A DNA stretch of 61,650 nucleotides from Basidiobolus meristosporus CBS 931.73 (lineage: Eukaryota; Basidiobolomycota; Basidiobolomycetes; Basidiobolales; Basidiobolaceae). A model generated the notes under the pieces. It made no database searches. It was given only the letters and a program-made list of their open reading frames with translations, and was not told the DNA's origin. Numbering within the stretch: position 1 is the stretch's first letter; each line of letters starts with the position of its first letter. Of this stretch, positions 19,154 to 31,816 are shown piece by piece. A program made the position numbers and the translations under genes. The stretch spans positions 1-61,650 of the forward strand of contig MCFE01000533.1 in NCBI GenBank assembly GCA_002104905.1, in the 5' to 3' direction.

Positions 19154-20778
19154 TCAGGAGGTCAGTCGGATGCAGTAGAAGATCAGGAGTACACTCGTGA
19201 GACGCGGCATCAAACTACTGCCATCACTGGTATCCGCCTCCCCGGTCACTCCAGGGTGGATATATAGCAAAGGTAGCGCTGGAGAGAGAGCGGCAGCAAC
19301 GGCATTGCGATTTCCTTTTGGTGTCGCTCGGATTGCTAGACTTTGGATCATCTGGCTCATACCGAATGGGTCTAGATTTTGCTCACTAAGGATCAGAGCA
19401 ATTACCCCAGCAACCTTGTGCGAATGGAATATGGGTTTAGCTTGGATGTTCAGACAGCACTTCATTTATGGTTGGAAATTACATGCGGTGACGCCATCGA
19501 TGTACCAGATCGCACATGTGTGGAGGATGGTCCATCTTTCCAGGTTGATTTGATGTTCACACCTGGGGCATATCTATCGTAAAAGTGTGATTAGCTTCAT
19601 ACTAGTCATGAGATAGAGTGTTCACACCAACATTGATACGCAAGAGCCAAAGTTTGAGAACGGCGCGACTTCGTCCTTATCTGAAATGGCTCCGACCACC
19701 ATTGCCGATGCTACGGACGCTGGCGAATATTTGCAGGCGTCATCCTTGGCGTTTCCGGCTGGTTGGTTGAACAATGTCTCGATTAATAAACTCGCAGCTG
19801 ATCTTCATCGAAAATCAATTACCAGCAACCGCAAAGTGGATACCCAGCTTGATTGCTTCCTCAACAGCGTCATTTGCAACTTGGCTATACACCGCACCTA
19901 GCGATAGGCTAACCAAACAGGCGGCGTTAATCTTTGCTGCCAAATCAAACCTTCGGATGAACACCTACTTGACCACTGATTTGCGCGTGGGAGATTTCTT
20001 GTGTTGCTGTACTATCCAGTCCAACGCATTTAAAACATTACTCAACGAGCCGTATCCGTCGTCATCCAATGCTTTCAGCGAGACCAGACGAGCTCTTTTG
20101 GCCACACCGAACTCCCTACCTATCGCGATTCCCGCAACAAATGTCCCATGGCCATTGATATCTGCTGGGGTGCTATCTCCATTGAAGACTGGCCCGTTTG
20201 TTGCACGGCCTTCGAAATCTTCATGATCGATATTGACTCCGCTGCGGAAATTGCTTAACAAAAACGATCTCCGTGAGGTTAATGAGCATCTACTTACGTG
20301 TCAATGGAGTATATGATGACCCCCTCGCCAGCAGAGCTGGGATAATGATACTTTCCATCAGCCCCTTGGCGTTGGTCGATGCGATCAATCCCCTGTGCGT
20401 TGAAGCATTAGGATTGTATCCATTGGTATGGACTATAGTGAAATGGCCTACCCAGCTTGGTGGACTCATCTGTACGTCATATGCGGTGACCTGAGCATCG
20501 GGCTCGATGTAAGCAATTTCTGAGAGATTCTGTAGTGCCTCCAGCTCAGGGTCCTTGAAATCCCCGACCGACCACTGTAAACTCCCAATCGAGTAGACAG
20601 CAATCTCGTCTCGTTTGCTGTCCAGTTCTGAAGCCTCGAGAGTGGCATTTATAAATCTTCTTAGCAATACTTTACTCTTCGGCATTGATGTGCCCGCTTT
20701 GTATACAATAAGATGTTTTCCGTCAGCAAGTGTGATGAACACCCAGAGTAGCATTAGGGTGTGGAGGAGTCGTGTCAT
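19154..20778 (-). CDS. Proteinase K-type subtilisin-like serine protease
   Basis: Secreted S8 protease of 423 aa, seven exons: 20778-20452, 20392-20298, 20253-19969, 19908-19823, 19758-19632, 19573-19483, 19414-19154 (phases agree). Signal peptide MTRLLHTLMLLWVFITLADG; I9 propeptide (KHLIVYKAGTSM...LQNLSEIAYIEPDAQVTA). The catalytic domain starts after PPSWGIDRI. Triad: Asp in IIYSIDTNF (DTN instead of the usual DTG), His in NGHGTFVAG, Ser in SGTSMASPHVAG. The oxyanion Asn is in FAVAAGN. The C-terminus ends with a hydrophobic stretch (RLTSVLLIFYCIRLTS) after a Ser/Asp linker (GEADTSDGSS), which looks like a GPI-anchor signal and suggests a wall- or membrane-bound form. TATAAAA lies about 95 nt before the ATG. 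Confidence 0.9.
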
Positions 20779-21467
20779 GATTAAACGGAGGGTGAAATCG
20801 GATGGTAAAAGCCCTAACGATTACGATATTAGGATAACTGACAACATAGAGCGGCGGTTAGCCTCGAGCTTGGCATTTTATAAGACAGCACGGGGTTGGC
20901 GAGATACCTGAATGGAACCATGTTACTAGATGGATGGGTGGAGAAGCTAGATGAGTGTATGATGTCAAGCTCGTAGGCAATGGTAAAGTATCTGTCTATT
21001 CAGGCTTACCATTTGTGGGATGTCTGGTAAGAATCACAACCCACATTTAGATTGCCAGGCCAATGGTCAAGAATACGCTTATTAAATTGTGAGCAGTATG
21101 GTCTGTATTACAGCGAACACTGCCTGATCTGTACTATTCGAAACCCCCAATCCTCAAGTGTTGCGTGTAAAATAAAGTTTCCCTCCGGTCGAATGCGTTA
21201 CAACCATGACATCTACGTTAGCTGGATATGTAGCAAAGTCCGTTATTGGATGTGCCACTAAAACCTCGATACCATATCCACTAACACTCGTACTCATGCG
21301 ATATATCGAGAGTTCGATTGGTTTTCTGGTTGGAAATCAGCTACCATTTAGAATCGTTGCGCATGCTTTCGGGTGAATTTTATTGTGGCTGAAAGTCATT
21401 TGGATGAGATTGATACAATGCTAGATTGGTGTTGGGAAAATCCATAGGCTAGGACAACGAGTAAGAA
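20779..21467. other. Intergenic region
   Basis: 689 bp: subtilase promoter (TATAAAA near 20875-20881, minus strand) on the left and the 3' end of MIX23 on the right. No other gene seen. Confidence 0.4.
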
Positions 21468-22079
21468 TTAAGCCTCCCTCTTCAGGAATTTTTTGAACTC
21501 CTTTGGAATTCGATGAGCCCTGCACTTTTCACGGAACACCTTTAGACTACGCTCACGGACGATGTCCTCGACGACAAGCTCGTTGTGGATCATACGCCGC
21601 TAGAATGGCTTAGTGTGTGCCGCTCGATTGGATGATTTAAATGGTGTTTACCTTGGATTCGTCTGTAAAGATACTATCACGGATATCGTAGTCGTCGGGA
21701 TCTTCTTGCAGCTCTTTCTGCTTTTCAGTCAACTCTTCATCCAATACCTTCACGTATGGTGAGTTACGCGTCAGATATATTCGGTGTATTCTTCGCGGAA
21801 CAAACTCACCTTTAAACAATATTGTATGGTATTCTCACGTTTCCTGTACGCTTCAGAAAGCTGCCCAAAAATGGTGGCGCATGCATCTTCGGAATGGATG
21901 TTGGTGGAGTTCATTTGAAGCATGATGTTATCGTCGATTTTACGAAGTCCCTTCATCAGGTCTGCCCAAGTTGCACACAGTTAACACCCATTTTGGTCAG
22001 GAGAACTCAAAGCAACTCTACCTTTGAAGTAGGAAAGGTTGTAACACACATTTGGGTTGAGAGTTTGTTCTTCAGCCAT
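21468..22079 (-). CDS. MIX23: MIX23/CCDC58 mitochondrial intermembrane-space protein
   Basis: Twin-cysteine protein of the mitochondrial intermembrane space (caffeine-induced death protein 2 / CCDC58 family), reported to support protein import. Four exons: 22079-22022, 21961-21810, 21747-21652, 21599-21468; 145 aa (human 144). The N-terminal Cys in NPNVCYNLSYFKDLMKGLRK and the following LRKIDDNIMLQMNST match the family's C-x-x-F-x-x-F...RTIDDRIVHELNT. The C-terminal exon reads NELVVEDIVRERSLKVFREKCRAHRIPKEF, nearly superimposable on the human [26 protein letters not shown]. Confidence 0.88.
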
Positions 22080-22523
22080 GTTGGTTTTGTTGAGATAACA
22101 ATGCAAAGAGTTAAGCAAAGGTGCCACGACGAGTACCACTTGAATGAAGATCACTTATAACAAATTTTTCTCCATTCTCGGAGCGGAGTTTACTCGTTTC
22201 ATTCACTATTTTGATTGATGCGCCAATTCCATAATTTACGGGGAAATCAAAAATAAAGCATCAAGTAGCCTTAAATTCCAATGACGCACTGTGTTGACAT
22301 GATAATGCTACTCTCAATGCTCAGAAAATGCCGTGAAAATTCTGCAAATATGAACTGTAGAAGACCGGTGTCAAGATGCTGTTCAATTTGATTGTTTTTA
22401 CATTTACACGTTATGTTTATTTACCAAATATAGTAGGAATATAGATTAACGAGAAATACATCGACAGTAGTTAAGATGACGGTTTAGGTGATGAATAGAA
22501 TATACAGGTACATAACTTAATGA
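22080..22523. other. Intergenic region
   Basis: 444 AT-rich bp between the MIX23 start and the stop of the first pyruvate kinase. No gene seen. Confidence 0.4.
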
Positions 22524-24050
22524 TTATACATGCACAATTTGTAACGCATTGGTATGGCCAATTCCCGGCTTGAAGCCTTGGAGAACGATGACAGCATCCC
22601 CGTGATTTAAAATATCCGATTCAATAGCTTGTTCTATAGTCCATCGGATACGCTCGTCCACATCTTGTTGCCATAAATTTCCATTCAGCTTTTCTTCCCG
22701 CGTCAATGCTCGCTTTGGATAGACAAAGGGATAGCAACCGCGATAGAGGTGGATTTGACGGGCAGTCTGCGCTTCTCTTGTGATCGTTAGGATTGGACAG
22801 TGTGGCCTATACTTAGCGACAAGTCTTGCCGAATTTCCAGAAGTCGACAAAACTACAATTGCCTTGGCACCAGACTCATAGGCGGCATTCACTGCCGAAC
22901 TGGCGATTGTCTCACTGGTGTCAATGGGGACTTCCTGGAGTGCTCTCATCTCGTTGAAAAGTGCTTGGTAGGAGATAACCGACTCGGCCAGTGCTGCAAC
23001 ATGTGCTTGCATCTCAACGGCTTGAATAGGGAATGCTCCCTTCGCCGTCTCTCCTGACAGCATCACGCAATCCGCGCCATCAAGAATCGCATTCGCCACA
23101 TCGGATACCTCTGCTCTGGTAGGTCTTGGGTTGTAGGTCATCGACTCGAGCATCTGGGTTGCACAGATCACCGGTTTACCCACCAGGTTGCACTTGGCAA
23201 TCATCGCCTTCTGTGCGATGAACACTCGTGAAACGGGAATCTCAATCCCCAAGTCTCCTCGAGCAATCATCACCCCGTCCGTCTCTGATAGGATCTCATC
23301 GAAATTGTTCACCCCCTGGAACGACTCAATCTTCGAGATAATCTTGATGTTCTTGCCCGCCTCTCCAAGCACTTTGCGGATCTGGCGCACATCCTCTCCT
23401 GACCGGATGAATGATGCAAAGATCATGTCCACCCCTTGCTCAACACCAAACTTCAAGTCACTGATGTCCTTCTCGGACAGTGCTGGTAGATCGACATCGG
23501 TCTTGGGAAGGTTCACTCCCTTGCGTGAAGCGAGCTTGCCTGCGTTCAAGGCGCGCACTCTGACTCCATCCGAAAGAATCTCAGTCACCTCAAAGGACAT
23601 GATTCCATCGTCCACGAATATCGCCTTGCCTACTTCTATCACCTTTGGCAGGTTCTTGTAGTCAACGTATATCACCTCGCCTGAGCCTGCTTCCTTGTAC
23701 TGTTCGTCGGTAGAGAAGGTCATCTCGTGACCCGCCTCAAACGCCACCTCTTGGTCACCCTTCATAAGACCTGTGCGAATCTCCGGGCCTTTGGTGTCCA
23801 GGGCAATAGCCACGGGTCTGCCAGGCATCTCCTCCATGGATTTGCGAATATTGGAGATAACCGAAGCGTGATATTCGTAAGAGCCGTGTGAGAAGTTCAT
23901 ACGAGCGATGTTCATACCCGCCTTTCTGAGGGCGTTCATCATAGGAACGTTGTTGGTCTTAGGGCCGATGGTACATATGATAGATGATTTGCGAAGACCA
24001 GGCTCGACGTCAACATCAAAACTTGCAAGCCAACTAAGTCCGTTGTTCAT
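22524..24050 (-). CDS. PYK: Pyruvate kinase, copy A
   Basis: Last glycolytic step, phosphoenolpyruvate plus ADP to pyruvate plus ATP, in the cytosol. Intronless, 508 aa from the ATG at 24050 ([14 protein letters not shown]); the longer open frame upstream has no better start. Key family blocks intact: [129 protein letters not shown] lies about 80 nt upstream. The middle 1157 bp (22807-23963) is 99.7% identical to copy B; the 5' 80 bp and 3' 280 bp are diverged. Confidence 0.97.
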   Translation of the reverse strand: MNNGLSWLASFDVDVEPGLRKSSIICTIGPKTNNVPMMNALRKAGMNIARMNFSHGSYEYHASVISNIRKSMEEMPGRPVAIALDTKGPEIRTGLMKGDQEVAFEAGHEMTFSTDEQYKEAGSGEVIYVDYKNLPKVIEVGKAIFVDDGIMSFEVTEILSDGVRVRALNAGKLASRKGVNLPKTDVDLPALSEKDISDLKFGVEQGVDMIFASFIRSGEDVRQIRKVLGEAGKNIKIISKIESFQGVNNFDEILSETDGVMIARGDLGIEIPVSRVFIAQKAMIAKCNLVGKPVICATQMLESMTYNPRPTRAEVSDVANAILDGADCVMLSGETAKGAFPIQAVEMQAHVAALAESVISYQALFNEMRALQEVPIDTSETIASSAVNAAYESGAKAIVVLSTSGNSARLVAKYRPHCPILTITREAQTARQIHLYRGCYPFVYPKRALTREEKLNGNLWQQDVDERIRWTIEQAIESDILNHGDAVIVLQGFKPGIGHTNALQIVHV

Positions 24051-24937
24051 ATTAGAGAAAGAGAAATAATAAAGATTTAATGTGAAGGTACTCTGAAATG
24101 TCAAAAATATTACTCAGTCAAGACTAGCGATTTTATAATGAAGTCTCAATAAAAGCAAAATCACAAATCACGTTTTGAAATACCAAGTCACAATTGGAAA
24201 TATATCGAAGCATGTAAACTAATCCCATAGGGAGGTCATAGTATAATACAATTAGACCTATTATAGATGACAGATAGTACTAACATCACCAATGTCACCC
24301 CACACAGAAAAATATACTCCCCCCATGGTTAAACCACGCACCACTCACCTTTCACGCTCACCAGCATCATCAGCATTGCCATCATCCACTAGTGAAATAA
24401 TTTCAACTATTGGGGACTTAATAAGATACAAAAGATAGGACATTATGGCCATAAACTGACCTAAGCATCAATCAGAACCATATTGGTTTGCTATCACATT
24501 CTATTCTACCGATAACCATCACATTGTGACGCAATCGTTCAGTCAGGGTCAAGTGGATTGGGGGAGATCCGATAAGTCGATTCCTAATCAGTAGATCTGA
24601 TGTAACCTTGGCTTTCCAAATTGGCAGTAACCAAGGATCGGCTTGTGGCAAAGATTCCTAGGGATATTGGTGGAAAGTGGCTAAACGAAGAGTCGAATTA
24701 ATCAAGGTGGCGCATGCTTATCAAGATGGTGATCACATGCACGCGTTTCTCCTTAATTTACACTTGACCTCATGTATTCACACACTGGTTTGTAAAGGAG
24801 TTTCATTAGAATCCTCGGGAAAATGCCGCTTTAGAACGATGAGAATATGTTATTAAGATGTCTATATTTTATTTGGGTAGAGTATCGATAAATATTACAA
24901 GCTAGCATAGATATTTACTTGCATCAAGCTACTGAAA
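24051..24937. other. Intergenic region between the pyruvate kinase genes
   Basis: 887 bp. Holds the promoter of copy A (TATAAAA near 24130, minus strand) and the 3' flank of copy B. Not similar to the flanks of the other copy, so the conversion tract is confined to coding sequence. Confidence 0.45.
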
Positions 24938-26476
24938 TCAAGCAGCAATAACATGCATGGAGTTGGTATGACCAACACCGGGTTTGGCGCCTTGAACAAC
25001 AACAAGAGTATCGCCACGTTGGAGGATGTTCATGTCAATGGCTTGCTCAATACTCCATTGGATGCGCTCATCCACGTCTTGTTGCCATTTATCAGAGTCG
25101 GTTAATTCTTCAGGACTCAATGAAGCCTTGGTATATATGAATGGATAGCAACCACGATAGAGGTGGATTTGACGGGCTGTTTGTGCTTCTCTTGTAACAG
25201 TTACAATAGGACAATGAGGTCTATACTTAGCGACAAGTCTTGCCGAATTTCCAGAAGTCGACAAAACTACAATTGCCTTGGCACCAGACTCATAGGCGGC
25301 ATTCACTGCCGAACTGGCGATTGTCTCACTGGTGTCAATGGGGACTTCCTGGAGTGCTCTCATCTCGTTGAAAAGTGCTTGGTAGGAGATAACCGACTCG
25401 GCCAGTGCTGCAACATGTGCTTGCATCTCAACGGCTTGAATAGGGAATGCTCCCTTCGCCGTCTCTCCTGACAGCATCACGCAATCCGCGCCATCAAGAA
25501 TCGCATTCGCCACATCGGATACCTCTGCTCTGGTAGGTCTTGGGTTGTAGGTCATCGACTCGAGCATCTGGGTTGCACAGATCACCGGTTTACCCACCAG
25601 GTTGCACTTGGCAATCATCGCCTTCTGTGCGATGAACACTCGTGAAACGGGAATCTCAATCCCCAAGTCTCCTCGAGCAATCATCACCCCGTCCGTCTCT
25701 GATAGGATCTCATCGAAATTGTTCACCCCTTGGAACGACTCAATCTTCGAGATAATCTTGATGTTCTTGCCCGCCTCTCCAAGCACCTTGCGGATCTGGC
25801 GCACATCCTCTCCTGACCGGATGAATGATGCAAAGATCATGTCCACCCCTTGCTCAACACCAAACTTCAAGTCACTGATGTCCTTCTCGGACAGTGCTGG
25901 TAGATCGACATCGGTCTTGGGAAGGTTCACTCCCTTGCGTGAAGCGAGCTTGCCTGCGTTCAAGGCGCGCACTCTGACTCCATCCGAAAGAATCTCAGTC
26001 ACCTCAAAGGACATGATTCCATCGTCCACAAATATCGCCTTGCCTACTTCTATCACCTTTGGCAGGTTCTTGTAGTCAACGTATATCACCTCGCCTGAGC
26101 CTGCTTCCTTGTACTGTTCGTCGGTAGAGAAGGTCATCTCGTGACCCGCCTCAAACGCCACCTCTTGGTCACCCTTCATAAGACCTGTGCGAATCTCCGG
26201 GCCTTTGGTGTCCAGGGCAATAGCCACGGGTCTGCCAGGCATCTCCTCCATGGATTTGCGAATATTGGAGATAACCGAAGCGTGATATTCGTAAGAGCCG
26301 TGTGAGAAGTTCATACGAGCGATGTTCATACCCGCCTTTCTGAGGGCGTTCATCATAGGAACGTTGTTGGTCTTAGGACCGATGGTGCAGATGATGGAGG
26401 ATTTTCGGATTGAAGGACTAACATCGACGTTAAAGCTAGCCATCCAGCCAAGACTTGTGGAGTTGATATCGTTCAT
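24938..26476 (-). CDS. PYK: Pyruvate kinase, copy B
   Basis: Tandem paralogue of copy A in the same orientation, intronless, 512 aa from the ATG at 26476 ([18 protein letters not shown]). All catalytic blocks are present and identical to copy A within 25221-26377. The C-terminal domain differs (for example [16 protein letters not shown] versus [16 protein letters not shown], and the end [10 protein letters not shown] versus [10 protein letters not shown]), so effector binding or stability could differ. A TATATAAA box lies about 60 nt upstream (26535-26542). Divergent promoters suggest different expression. Confidence 0.97.
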   Translation of the reverse strand: MNDINSTSLGWMASFNVDVSPSIRKSSIICTIGPKTNNVPMMNALRKAGMNIARMNFSHGSYEYHASVISNIRKSMEEMPGRPVAIALDTKGPEIRTGLMKGDQEVAFEAGHEMTFSTDEQYKEAGSGEVIYVDYKNLPKVIEVGKAIFVDDGIMSFEVTEILSDGVRVRALNAGKLASRKGVNLPKTDVDLPALSEKDISDLKFGVEQGVDMIFASFIRSGEDVRQIRKVLGEAGKNIKIISKIESFQGVNNFDEILSETDGVMIARGDLGIEIPVSRVFIAQKAMIAKCNLVGKPVICATQMLESMTYNPRPTRAEVSDVANAILDGADCVMLSGETAKGAFPIQAVEMQAHVAALAESVISYQALFNEMRALQEVPIDTSETIASSAVNAAYESGAKAIVVLSTSGNSARLVAKYRPHCPIVTVTREAQTARQIHLYRGCYPFIYTKASLSPEELTDSDKWQQDVDERIQWSIEQAIDMNILQRGDTLVVVQGAKPGVGHTNSMHVIAA

Positions 26477-28535
26477 ACTAAAATCGACTAGTGGGTAAGA
26501 GATAAAATATTTTGCTGTTAGCGACCATTACCAATCTTTATATAAACATTTACTCCAGCCTACTCAACAGGATTCTGTAGGTCATTGGTTGGTATCTTTC
26601 GCTTTGAAAAATGGAAACAAGCACCCCAATCATCCAGAGCTCAATCTGATAGGAGTGCCAAAACTGGTATCTGCACCATGAAGTTATTAGTTTAATCGAT
26701 TTATTTACTGTGGCGGAGCGTACTTGTATTTACTGAACCTTTGTTAGGGGTTTCGATGAAATGAACGCTCACGAACTGGCGTGGTTGGATCAGGTTTCCA
26801 TTTTGGAAATGCGGGTCGGATTCCTTTATCAACAGGGTGAAAATACGAATCTAGTGATGAAATGTGCTACCTTCGTTGCAGCCTGTCCACATGGCATGCC
26901 GAGTCCTCAATCACCAGTTTAAGTTTGGTTGTAGAGCCTCGTTCTGATGGGAAATACTGGTGTGCGTCGCACCTTCCAAGGCCAGCGAGGGTGGGAGACA
27001 GGGAGTTACATAAGATCGCGGTGATAAGGGTATCTTGTACCGTAAACCTCATCTTCCAATTCCTGCAGCTATTTGTTCATATCAAGCGGATATAGTAAGG
27101 GGCATACTAACTAAGATTCTCGTCGTTTCAAGTGTAACTCCAACAAGAATGCGAGCAGCCAAAATTTTCCATGGTATTGGCAGCATTCTTTTGACCATTC
27201 TGCTAAATGCGCCATTATCGATCGAATGAGTTCATCTTGCTTCCCTAATCATCTGTGCAACCCTGAACGCGCTGAGGCTGGCCAATACTTCTCTGGTTCA
27301 ATGCTATCAAATCGAGCAAGGATATGTCAGATTCCGGATAGCAATGTAGAAAATAGCAGTCCTATGGGCTTGCTGATTTCCAGCTTCAACTAGGGAAAAC
27401 ACACTTCATCGATTCAGAACACATCATTCTACGTCATTCCTTGAGAGAAATGTCCCCTGACTGGCCACAGGCGCTAATTATGTACGGCGTTGGGATGCAA
27501 CACGGCCATTATATAAGCAAATAGTGCTCAACATGTAAGGACTTGGAATATGTTGCATAGCGATGCCAAGCTCGGTGATTGGAAGGAACACACATCTACA
27601 TAAATGGGAATGGAAATGCCTAAATCCGGGGACTTCCTAATTGGAAGCAAGCAAATGAGTATTTGAGCACAAACTGAGCGGCCTCCAGCGCAAAGGTAAC
27701 CATTGCCTTGATCCCATTGAATGACATTGATGAATGCTGTACCATGTTATTAATGAGTGGATCGTAGCATCTACATCTATTTACTTGATAAATCTTGAAT
27801 TGTAATTAATGAGCACAATCCCCAGATTTGGCTGGAGGAGTTAAAATGATTAAGTTAATTAGACTTTCGAACAGCTTGATTTCGCTTATTTATAGTTCCT
27901 GGAAAGAGGCTATTTTCGTTGAGTGCACAATTTGCATTGGCAGTTGACGACCAACCGAATGGGATTTGAAGGAGATTTCTTTGCTCCTTGAATGCACAGG
28001 CTGTACCCAGGACACATACACAGCATACCCTTCAGCTCGATAATTAGCCATATTCCTAAAAATACCCTCAAATTCGGAAGTTTTGAATGGAATCGACCAG
28101 TTTTATTCGTTTCAATTTCATTTAGGAGTGACTAGTGGTTACATGCGGAAAAAATTGTTAAAAATAACTGTCATCCAATAGGAAGGTTACTCTTATTGCG
28201 TTGCTTTAAAAGAATGTTTACTAAATTGCTTATCCCAGTGTTTCATCTCTGCATCCTTTCCCTTCCCTTAATCACCACCATTTTTCATTTTTGGTTCTTT
28301 TGACGCCTTCACCCGAGTTTCCTGCTAGCCGAAGCTAACAACCCTCTTTGTTCCTTGTCAGCAGCCAGCTAAGACTTTGCACGCCTTTTCGCAAGCTTTT
28401 TATTTTCGTGCTGCCTTTAGAACTTGCTTTGTGGTGTGAGAACAATTCACTATAGACAATTATCTTGATAGACATACAGTCCTTTGAAACAGTGCCGTCT
28501 AAGTATTTTATCTTGCCAGACACAATATAATACAC
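26477..28535. other. Long intergenic region (2.06 kb)
   Basis: Promoter of pyruvate kinase copy B at the left end; the rest is AT-rich without a supported gene. Minus-strand frames around 26867-27230 are open for 60 or so codons but show no family motif, conserved junctions or signal peptide. The last 200 bp is pyrimidine-rich, as expected for a fungal promoter before the TBC gene. Confidence 0.4.
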
Positions 28536-31150
28536 ATGATGGCCGCTTCTGTTCCTATAAATCACCCTAATTTCGAAGAGCATTTTAAAACCACTTTACC
28601 CAATTCCCCTCCCCAAGAGCTACCAGCAAGCATGATGACAGACACACAAGTGGATGACCAAGCGAAAGAGAAGCAAAGACGGGATTCCAAATGCGATGCT
28701 GATATGTCAAGTGATGCATCTTTAGGCCCCGAGCTGAGTAAAGAAGACCAGGCTGCAGTTGTCAAACCAGTCTCGGTTGGTCAAGGTACTGATGAGTCCA
28801 AAAATTCTTTGGAGAAGGAAGCCATAGTTGCCCAGTCTGTGGGAGCTACAGAGACTGAGCTTAATGTAACTGAGGAGAAAACAGAGCCAGTTGCCGAGCA
28901 CGCTGAGTCGCTGTTGGCTGTAGACGAAATAGACAGCTCCTCTCAAGTTAGCGTCAATACCTTTGCAACTGCAGATGGAGACATATCAGACAACATTGAG
29001 GGAGATATCAATACTAAAACTGCCCCTGAGAATAATACCCAGCAAATGTCCATTGAAGAGGACGAAACTAAACATGCTGATATTAATGGTGAAGTTGTGG
29101 ATACAGAGAAGCCGCAACAAATTTCAATCGAAGAATCAAAAATCGAAGATAAAACCAAGGGGATTCCTGATGATGAACACGACAACGGTGATACTCATGT
29201 AGATGTAGCAAAAAGTGAATCAGAAGTGGCTGAGGTGATGTCGACTACGGTACTCGAGGTCGAGAACCTAACGTCGAGCCCCCCTAGAATTCCCGAGCGC
29301 AACTATGTTAACAGCCAAGTCAACCAGGTTGCGACTGAAGACAATTCCGCGGTTGGGATGTTCAGACGGTTTACCTCCACATTCAGCCTTCGTAATGCCC
29401 GCGGGACTTTTGGATCTCGCGAGTCGCTTAGAAATGTCGCCACTCAACCAACAGTCGGAAATCGGGACTCTACTAAAAGTAGCTTGAGCGACGATTCCAA
29501 TAATTCTGATCAATCAGTTGTCACTCCTAATGGGCTTTATGCTCGAGATATCCCCGATTCGTTCTCTATGCTCGACGATACTTCATCTATTAGGTCGTCT
29601 ATTACCGTGGACCTTCTTGTATCCAGAGTGGAGGCGCAAAACAAGGTATTCGACCCAAAGGCCACCGTTGCGCATCTCCGTTCTGGCTCCATCTCCCGAC
29701 TCAAAGGGCTGATCGACGAAGAGGCTGAGGCTAACATTGATTGGGGTATGATTCATATTGGGTGTGATTTTCTTTGACGGATTACTTACGAACACTTTTT
29801 TGCAGAATTCTGGGGCAACCTTATCAGTGACTATCCTGGGATGGTTCGTAAGAACAGTCGCCTAGTCTCGAAGAATATTCAGAACGGGATACCAGCTTCT
29901 TTGAGAGGCTCGATCTGGCAGCTGATCAGTAAGAGCAAAGACCCTCCTCTGGAGATCCTCTACACTCAATTGCTCGAACAAACATCCTCATTCGACAAGA
30001 TGATAACCCGGGATTTGTCTCGCACTTTCCCTAATCACGAATTTTTCCAAAACAACGGTGTTGGACAGGAGAGTCTATACAATGTGGTAAAAGGGTTCTC
30101 GTTATACGATACCGATGTTGGCTATTGTCAGGGTATCCCATTTATTGTCGGCCCCCTCCTCCTGCACGTAAGTATCTGGATAGAGCACGGTTGCAAAGGA
30201 CTTTCTCTAATGAACACGCAATCTAGATGCCGGAAGAAGAGGCGTTCTGCGTTCTTGTCAGATTGATGAGAGCTTATGGTCTTCGAGGCCATTTCACACC
30301 CCAAATGGAGACACTGCATCTTCGTCTATACCAATTTGACCACCTGCTAGAGGAGTATCTTCCGGCCCTTAACAAACACATGGTTGCTGAGACCATCACC
30401 TCCTCCATGTACGCCTCGCAATGGTTCATGACGTTGTTCGCATATCGATTCCCCCTTCCGCTTGTGTTCCGAATCTTTGACATCATCTTTGCGGAAGGTG
30501 TGGAGAGCCTTCTTCGATTTGCGATCGCCCTGTTGAAGGCCAATCAGGAGAAATTGCTGGAGATGCCATTTGAAACCCTGCTGGATTTCCTCAAGCATCA
30601 CCTCTACGAGATATACGAAGGGAGAATCAATCAACTGATTAGCGACGCCTACGACGTGAAGATTACCACCAAGCGCCTAGATCGCCTGTCTCGGGATTAC
30701 TATGCGGATTTGAAGAAGCAACAGGCGGAGGTGAACCTTGTCGAATCATTGAAGGGCAACAACAAACGGCTTGAGGAGGATGTGAAACGACTGGAAAACA
30801 ACGTTCAAACGCTGAACGAGGAGCATTGTGAATTGGCCAACGAGTTTGTTCAATGCAAATTGGATATTGCCCACCTCCAAGACGAGAACGAGACCCTCAA
30901 ATTCGAGGTTACCCAGCTCAAAGAGCAATTGGAGCAATCTCGTAGAGAGGCGGAGCAAGCGGTGAAGGAAGAGATGGAGCTGTTGGCCCACAAGAACTTC
31001 GAGTTGGCCGATAGAAATACCAGGTTGGAGGACCAGCTGTCGGAACTCGAGGCCCAGCTTATCGAGACCAAAATGCGGTACGCGGAGAGCGAGAATGAAA
31101 GAGTCCAGCTGCAAAAGAAGTGGGACGATCTTAGAAGAGCGTTCCACTAA
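28536..31150 (+). CDS. Gyp5/EVI5-type TBC-domain Rab GTPase-activating protein
   Basis: Stimulates GTP hydrolysis on Rab GTPases in the secretory pathway. Three exons: 28536-29745, 29806-30167, 30227-31150; 831 aa. Residues ~1-400 are acidic and disordered (many Glu/Asp/Ser), with a short basic element GMFRRFTSTFSLRNARGTFG. The TBC domain begins DWEFWGNLISDYPGMV and holds GIPASLRGSIWQLIS, the arginine finger in ITRDLSRTFPNHEFF and the glutamine finger in DVGYCQGIPFIVGPLLLH, then LHLRLYQFDHLLEEYLP and ASQWFMTLFAYRFPLPLVFRIFD. From about residue 660 to the end is a long coiled coil. This order (acidic N-terminus, TBC, coiled coil) is that of yeast Gyp5/Gyl1 and animal EVI5. Confidence 0.9.
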
Positions 31151-31816
31151 GGAGCACCCCTCAGCATCTGAATGAAGCCAACCTTTGAATGAGAGAACGC
31201 CAACCACGCATTGCTCGCCAGGGATTGGGGGAAGCCGGATGCAATGGAGAGAGATTCATTTAACTCAGCACTTTTGAAATCATTGATCAACATCAGCCAT
31301 CATTTCTATTGTATCCTGTATATAGGCCATGTATAGCTCACACAATGCCCTTGCAATAATCACTTCATTGAGTTCGAGCGTTCTTCTACCACCACGGTCA
31401 CGGTCATGCTTATCATCTACCACATCTAATTATTCTATCCTAATTGTACACTCGCTTCTTTTCGAATTCACATCTTTATAAAACTCTCCAAATCGAATCC
31501 ACTCGCGTCTCCTGCTATATGATGTGTTGTCTAGTCTAGGCCTCGTATTCACCGCTTTTTCAATAACCTTGGTCGTTTACCGCTGGTCCATACAAGCAGT
31601 GTCCAGTTCCTTGCCATCCATGCTGGATATAGAATGTAACCTATTTACGGCATGCTTTGGTAAGCGTAGTCAAGGTTGGTGGATCCTAGAAATCAATCAC
31701 CATCACAGAAATACTCAGCTACATGACAATTGGTTATAAGCAGCCGGGTATTTTATTTTGGACATGCTTAATTAGATGGATACGGATATGGGTGATGCGT
31801 GATGGGTGATGGGTGA
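31151..31816. other. Convergent intergenic region
   Basis: 666 bp between the 3' ends of the TBC gene (plus) and the ankyrin gene (minus). Holds GGTGAT tandem units (31790-31816). No gene seen. Confidence 0.4.

Noticed and set aside
22800-23661. Plus-strand frames duplicated in both pyruvate kinase genes
   Set aside because: Antisense shadows of the conserved coding sequence; their conservation follows from gene conversion.
24051-24104. Longer N-terminus for pyruvate kinase copy A
   Set aside because: No ATG upstream of MNNGLSW in a plausible context; copy B starts at the equivalent place.
26862-27229. Overlapping 60-77 codon frames in the 2-kb gap before the TBC gene
   Set aside because: No consistent splice model, family motif or signal peptide; left as intergenic.
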